Assembly (NCBI GenBank): GCA_025504975.1
Contig: JANUWI010000002.1
Span: 1,364,001-1,428,000, forward strand
DNA from: Plenodomus lindquistii
Taxonomy: Eukaryota > Ascomycota > Dothideomycetes > Pleosporales > Leptosphaeriaceae
Reading direction: 5' to 3'
DNA length: 64,000 nt
A program made the translations under genes and the position numbers. This document shows positions 59,787-64,000 of this stretch, piece by piece (position 1 is the stretch's first letter; every line of letters begins with the position of its first letter). The notes under the pieces are model-generated. The model did no database searches and was not told the DNA's origin. It worked only from the letters and a program-made list of their open reading frames with translations.

Positions 59787-60349
59787 GATGAGTGTGGTGA
59801 GTTGGGGAAGAGATTGGCAGATTAGGATGGAGTTTGGGACTGGTGGGATTATGGGTAGAGTGTGAATTGAAGAGTGAGCGAGCAAGGACGGTTACTTGTG
59901 CGAGGGGGAGCCTGCGATGATGTCGTTCAAGGAAGGCGCAAACCGTGACGTCATGCCTTTGCAGCTCTAGAATCTGCACGGCCCAGAGCTGCGGCGCGAA
60001 CTAGATCGTCAGACTAGCCGACAAAGAATGCACCCGCAACGTCTGCATGTGCTTATGTCCTTTGCTTAATCATCGCATTCTTTCACTGTATAGACTAATC
60101 ATCGCGTATTCTTGGTGTTGTCCTGTGTACAGTATCCCGGTTGCAGCTGCTGTACTGTTGTTGTAACTTTGCGAGCGTGCATCAGTTCGTTGGCAACCCC
60201 CTAATCCTAGCGGTTGATAGACCGCTCCTGCCTACCTGCGAGGCACATCGACCTCATGCATCCAAAACGGTAGTCACGTTCAACGGCGGGACGCCTACTT
60301 TTGCGTGGAATATCACGCCAGCCTCTTCTCCTGCAACACACGCTGCAGC
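59787..60349. promoter_or_regulatory. Divergent promoter region
   Basis: 563 bases lie between the small membrane protein (minus) and the DysF protein (plus). A TGACGTCA palindrome at 59947-59954 is a full CRE site, the type bound by bZIP factors such as Atf1/CreA-like ATF proteins. No gene was recognised. Confidence 0.5.
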
Positions 60350-61456
60350 ATGGCAGACCAGCAGATTGCCCTGGTCGACCATACAAACGGCGACAACACA
60401 CCCACCTCGCCGCCCGAACAGCCTCGCCACACGCCCGACTCGCACATCGACGTCCTCTTCGAGAACCAGCGCGGCTGGTTCATCTTCGGCATCCCCCTCT
60501 TCTCCTCAAAAGCGCTCTGGAACTTTAGAGTCGACCCCGCGCCATGGGTGGACGCCAAGTTCAGGCCCTCGGCCGTCAACATCACCAACGCGCAGGTGCC
60601 TGACCCCAGCTGGGTATGGGACTGGAAGAGCTGGTACGTTGACATGAGCCTCGACGTGGACGAAGAAGGATGGCAGTATAGCTTCTTGTTCAGAGGCTCG
60701 CCATGGCACGGCAACCATCCTTGGTTCCACAGCTTTGTGCGGAGGCGGCGATGGCTGCGCAAGCGCATCAAACAGAAGATCCCACCAAAGAGCAAAGCGT
60801 CGGCGAGAGAGCGCATGTTTGGCGAGACCTTCAGCATTGGGACGACATTGGCGAGGACGGGCACAATGGGTACAATGAGTGGACTGAACAGTAAAGAGCA
60901 GTCTATCGACGAGGAAATCAGGGATACCGCGACGCTCATGAGAAAGCTGAAAGTTGCTGCCATTGACCGCGAGAAGATCATCATCATCCACAGGTTCATT
61001 GATGACGGAGGGGAGGAGCTACACTACTTGGCTGAACAGGTACATCCACTTCCTCTCAGCACCGACGTTCACTCTTACTGACACCTGCAGATACCCACCA
61101 TCATGTCCATGCTCATCTTCCAAAACTCGCGCCGCCAACTCCTCTCCACGCTCATGGACCGCTTCGAATCCGCCCGTGACCACCGTGAATCTCACAAGAA
61201 GGAAAACAAACCCGAAGGTGACGCCGAACAACGCCGCATAGACAACCTCCTCAAGGCTGTGGAGGCCGCTGACAACGAGTGCAAGAAGCTGGAGTACTGG
61301 AGCGACATCAGGAATTTGACAGAAGAGGGCAAGGCTGGCCACGCAACGGATCCGTCCATGGGCTGGGACGACCAATGGCAGGGACTTGATGTTAGTGGCG
61401 CCAAGCATCCCGAGCATCACGAGGAGGCTCTGGACGACAAGCTGAAGCCTGTGTAA
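60350..61456 (+). CDS. DysF-domain protein (Mug65/Spo73-like)
   Basis: Exons 60350-61039 and 61091-61456 encode 351 residues. Residues ~35-145 form a dysferlin-type domain: ENQRGWFIFGIPLFSSKALW, then DPSWVWDWKSWYVDMSLDVD, GWQYSFLFRGSPWHGNHPWF and VRRRRWLRKRIKQ, with the paired Trp and Arg-Arg-Arg-Trp features of DysFN and DysFC. The protein has no Pex24-type membrane domain, so it resembles S. pombe Mug65 and S. cerevisiae Spo73 (meiosis and spore-membrane extension) more than Pex30-like peroxins. The C-terminal half is helical and charged (KLKVAAIDREKIIIIHRFID; LLSTLMDRFESARDHRESH). A role in sporulation or membrane shaping is inferred from relatives only. Confidence 0.8.
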
Positions 61457-61627
61457 TTGGGTTGAACTGAATGGCGTATTGGGACTTGCACGGGGGATAT
61501 CCATCAGCGTATTGAACACATTGCATTACTGGAGTTTTCTAATCATGACATACCACATAAGTAGTCCTAATCGTACATAGTCATTGCAAAGACTTTTCCT
61601 CCAACGCTAAAAGACGACCATCATCTC

Positions 61628-61924
61628 TCACTCCCTGACCAATCTAACCCTCATCGGCCCTCGAACATCCTCCAAATTCTCCACCGTGACTACTTCACCT
61701 TTCTGCAACACCTCCACCTCCCCTGCCTCACGCTTCTCCCACACCACAGCCCGCACAGCATCCATGGTGCTCCGCCACTCTGAAGCACCAAACGCTTCTA
61801 GCTCTTGCGTTGAAAACGCACGTGCAACTTCTGAAGGGCAGATTGTCTTTGGGTAATCCCGCGTGCTGAGGAGGCGATCTGCATGGCGCGTGACGATTTC
61901 TCTTTGCGCGTCGTTTAGAGGCAT
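61628..61924 (-). CDS. DUF3253-family protein
   Basis: A single exon of 98 residues from ATG 61924; an ATG at 61951 would add nine. It reads PLNDAQREIVTRHADRLLST, then DYPKTICPSEVARAFSTQEL, AVRAVVWEKREAGEVEVLQK and VRGPMRVRLVRE. These are the family's N-terminal helices, the winged-helix-like CPSEVAR segment and the strand-turn-strand end. DUF3253 proteins are small and found in bacteria and fungi; the S/TxCPSEVAR segment suggests a DNA-binding-like fold, but the function is not established. A bacterial origin of the fungal family is plausible but cannot be judged here. Confidence 0.85.
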   Translation of the reverse strand: MPLNDAQREIVTRHADRLLSTRDYPKTICPSEVARAFSTQELEAFGASEWRSTMDAVRAVVWEKREAGEVEVLQKGEVVTVENLEDVRGPMRVRLVRE

Positions 61925-62595
61925 TGTCTTGAGTTTCTTGGGATGTTTCACGGCGCTTGGTGTTGTTTTGTAGATTGCTTGGGAGCTTTACAGATTGCTT
62001 GGGGTTTTACAGATTGCTTGGGGAAGTGGCACAGCGGGGTTGGAGCTACCACTTTATGCAAGGCTGCAGCAATGAGCTGCATTGGCAAGGGTTCACATGA
62101 ACCGCACTCTACTCTACACGTTTGCTCGGTGTTACGAATGTTTCGACTGTGAGTCAGCATTGCAAGATCAAGACAATGATTATCGCCAATTCACCACCAG
62201 CGATATCGGCTGTTATGACTGTAGCGTTGCAACCCTCGGTCATTCAGACCAAACTCACTCAAACCTCTTGGCGATCTTGACTGGACCGTCCATCTCCCAA
62301 ACGGCGCAATTATGGATCTCCGCGCAATCTAGCGATCGACAGCAAGGTTAGCCAATCCCTTGACCGCAAATCGCTCTCCACCCAATCGGCGCAGCCTCGA
62401 AAAAAAACAATGTCGGAGCTCATAGTCACCCACGGCTACCTGCACGCGGGTGGACGCGGTTCATTCCACCCAAGAGCTGCAAGCTGCAAGCTATATTTCG
62501 CCGTGTGGAACAAAGAGGGGTAGCAGACCTGCAGCTCATTTGTCAATTCAATTGTAGCGGTGTTCGTGTCAGACATCTCCATCTGCATTGCGCCA
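61925..62595. promoter_or_regulatory. Divergent region between DUF3253 and carbonic anhydrase genes
   Basis: 671 bases. An imperfect direct repeat around CAGATTGCTTGGG occurs twice at about 61989-62022, with a partial copy (TAGATTGCTTGGG) at about 61972-61984. No gene was recognised. Confidence 0.45.
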
Positions 62596-63755
62596 ATGTT
62601 GTCATCGGTCTTGGGATCCATGCCCCACGCTTCTGCCCGGGTAGCGGGGCGCGTCAGCGTCGTGCCTCCTTCGTCTGCGACATATTCTTATCAGAGGGTT
62701 GTTGAGTCGACGGTCTTGGGTCTAAGATTTATATCCCTTGCTAGGAATACTCCTCTTGCTTCTTCTCCTTCTTCTCTTGTTACTTCTTCGATATCTACCG
62801 GTAAACGATACTGCTCCTCTTCTTCCCCTTCCTCGTCGACGCTACACAACCCCCGCTCTGCGCTCACGCAGGCATCTGGACCAACGCACTGCGCGCATAC
62901 ACATACGCAGCAGAACAAAGGCTTTTGGAAAATGGGAGAACCGACTACGCCAAAGGAGGTGCGCAAGTATTTGCAGCAGAGCCATGATCGCATCTTCGAG
63001 AACAATAAGAAGTGGGCCGAGGAAATGAAGAAGAAGAAGCCGGAATTCTTCGAGGAGTTGAGTGCTGGGCAGTCGCCCGAATATTTGTGGATTGGTGAGT
63101 TGGCGGTTTCTCATCTTGTAATGATTGGGGAAGGAGGCATGGTTGAGCAGTCACACAACTCCAACCACGGCACCTAAACCTCTCTCGCAAACATGCAGAA
63201 TACTAACAGTGGGATGGAACAGGCTGCTCAGACTCCCGCATCCCCGCCGAAGCCATCACGGGCCTCGAACCCGGCGAGATGTTTATCCACCGCAACATCG
63301 CCAACCTCGTCAACAACATCGACCTCAACGTAATGTCCGTCGTCAACTACGCCGTGCGCCACCTCAAAGTAAAGCACATTGTCGTGTGCGGGCACTACGG
63401 CTGCGGCGGCGTCAAAGCCGCCATGACGCCCAAGGACATGGGACTCTTGAACCCCTGGCTCAGAAACATCCGCGACGTGTATAGGCTGCACCAAAAGGAA
63501 ATGGACGACGTCATTGCCAACGGCGGCACCGAAGAGGACAAGTACAACAAGCTCGTCGAGCTGAATGTCATCGAGCAGTGCAGGAATGTAATCAAGACAG
63601 CGGCAGTGCAGCAGTGCTGGGCGGAAAATGAATTTCCGGTTGTACATGGGTGGGTATTTGGATTTGGGGATGGGCTGTTGAAGGATTTGAAGTTTGATCA
63701 CGAGGGGCAGCTTAAGGAGATTCAGAAGATTTATGATTTGACCAAGGACATGTAA
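62596..63755 (+). CDS. Beta-class carbonic anhydrase, probable dual-start (mitochondrial/cytosolic)
   Basis: Exons 62596-63094 and 63223-63755 encode 343 residues from ATG 62596, or 231 from ATG 62932. The enzyme interconverts CO2 and bicarbonate. The zinc ligands are Cys56 and Asp58 in GCSDSR (rebuilt across the splice), His112 and Cys115 in CGHYGCGG (numbers from the short form). MFIHRNIANLV, ENEFPVVHGWVFGFGDGLLK and EIQKIYDLTKDM complete the family pattern. The long form adds 112 in-frame residues, rich in Ser, Arg and Ala and poor in acids, beginning MLSSVLGSMPHASARVAGRV. An RYCS sequence resembles a mitochondrial processing site. The short form starts MGEPTTPKEVRKYLQQSHD, the usual cytosolic fungal N-terminus. 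No upstream stop separates the two ATGs. Confidence 0.9.
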
Positions 63756-64000
63756 GGAATTGGATACACGGATGAGTACAGGGGGAAATTGGTGAATTTA
63801 GCGAGCGGCAGAGGTGAGCTGAGGGAATCTGGATCAGAAAGTAACGTCGTGTATAGTTGTTGTTACATTCATCTTATTCTCATCACAATATGATACAAGT
63901 CTATCCTACACCACCAAATTTACCCTATGAATCGTACATGATCATGATGATCTTACACACCCAACCTATCCTTACACCCACTCATACCCTCTTCGCAGAA

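Noticed and set aside
1..64000. Search for a biosynthetic gene cluster, CRISPR array, virus-derived or bacterial operon-like unit
   Set aside because: No polyketide, peptide-synthetase or terpene genes, no spaced direct-repeat arrays and no viral hallmark genes were seen. Genes are unrelated housekeeping functions on mixed strands.

Overview
This 64 kb window is nuclear DNA of a filamentous ascomycete, most likely a dothideomycete of the order Pleosporales. The evidence is short GT-AG introns of about 50-60 bases, HET-domain and DUF7726/DUF2985/DUF3253 genes, and an AT-rich retrotransposon whose decay fits repeat-induced point mutation (RIP). All names rest on reading translated sequence; no search was run. 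Exon borders were set by hand from splice signals and frame continuity.

Layout. 1-2579 holds no gene. 2580-4350 (-) is a CENP-B/psq-type DNA-binding protein. 6060-7437 (-) is the DRG1/Rbg1 GTPase, divergent from cysteine dioxygenase (7990-9109, +). A membrane GT90 glycosyltransferase (9418-12563, -) is divergent from an F-box-like protein (13516-15336, +). A one-finger C2H2 protein follows (17461-18899, -), then about 3 kb without a gene. Next are a Rab5-type GTPase (22093-22972, +), tRNA 2'-phosphotransferase (24631-25732, +), a SnoaL-like protein (26170-26726, +) and an intron-bearing tRNA-Lys(CTT) at 27300-27407. A decayed stretch (27.4-34.4 kb) has a C2H2-like remnant and a pair of unrecognised paralogues, one a pseudogene. 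Then come an AIM24-family protein, eIF2-beta, a Mim2-like small protein and a two-module DUF7726 protein.

At 40670-47889 a complete but RIP-ruined Ty1/copia element sits 76 bases upstream of the DUF7726 start codon. It has 182-base LTRs, an AGTTC target duplication and an initiator-Met half-tRNA primer site, and a 418-base solo LTR of normal base composition is nested in it. Beyond it lie a broken HET-domain gene, a hypothetical protein, a DUF2985 membrane protein, a sterol-glucosyltransferase-like enzyme, a Cdt1-like licensing factor, a calcofluor-white-hypersensitivity-type protein, a Mug65/Spo73-like DysF protein, a DUF3253 protein and a beta-carbonic anhydrase that appears to have mitochondrial and cytosolic start sites.

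Most genes are unlinked housekeeping functions (translation, tRNA repair, vesicle traffic, replication licensing, sulfur and CO2 metabolism, glycosylation), with no metabolite cluster or operon-like arrangement. The unusual biology lies in the transposon island: an opposed pattern of RIP in the two LTRs, a nested un-mutated solo LTR, and a long Cys/His-rich stretch between integrase and reverse transcriptase.
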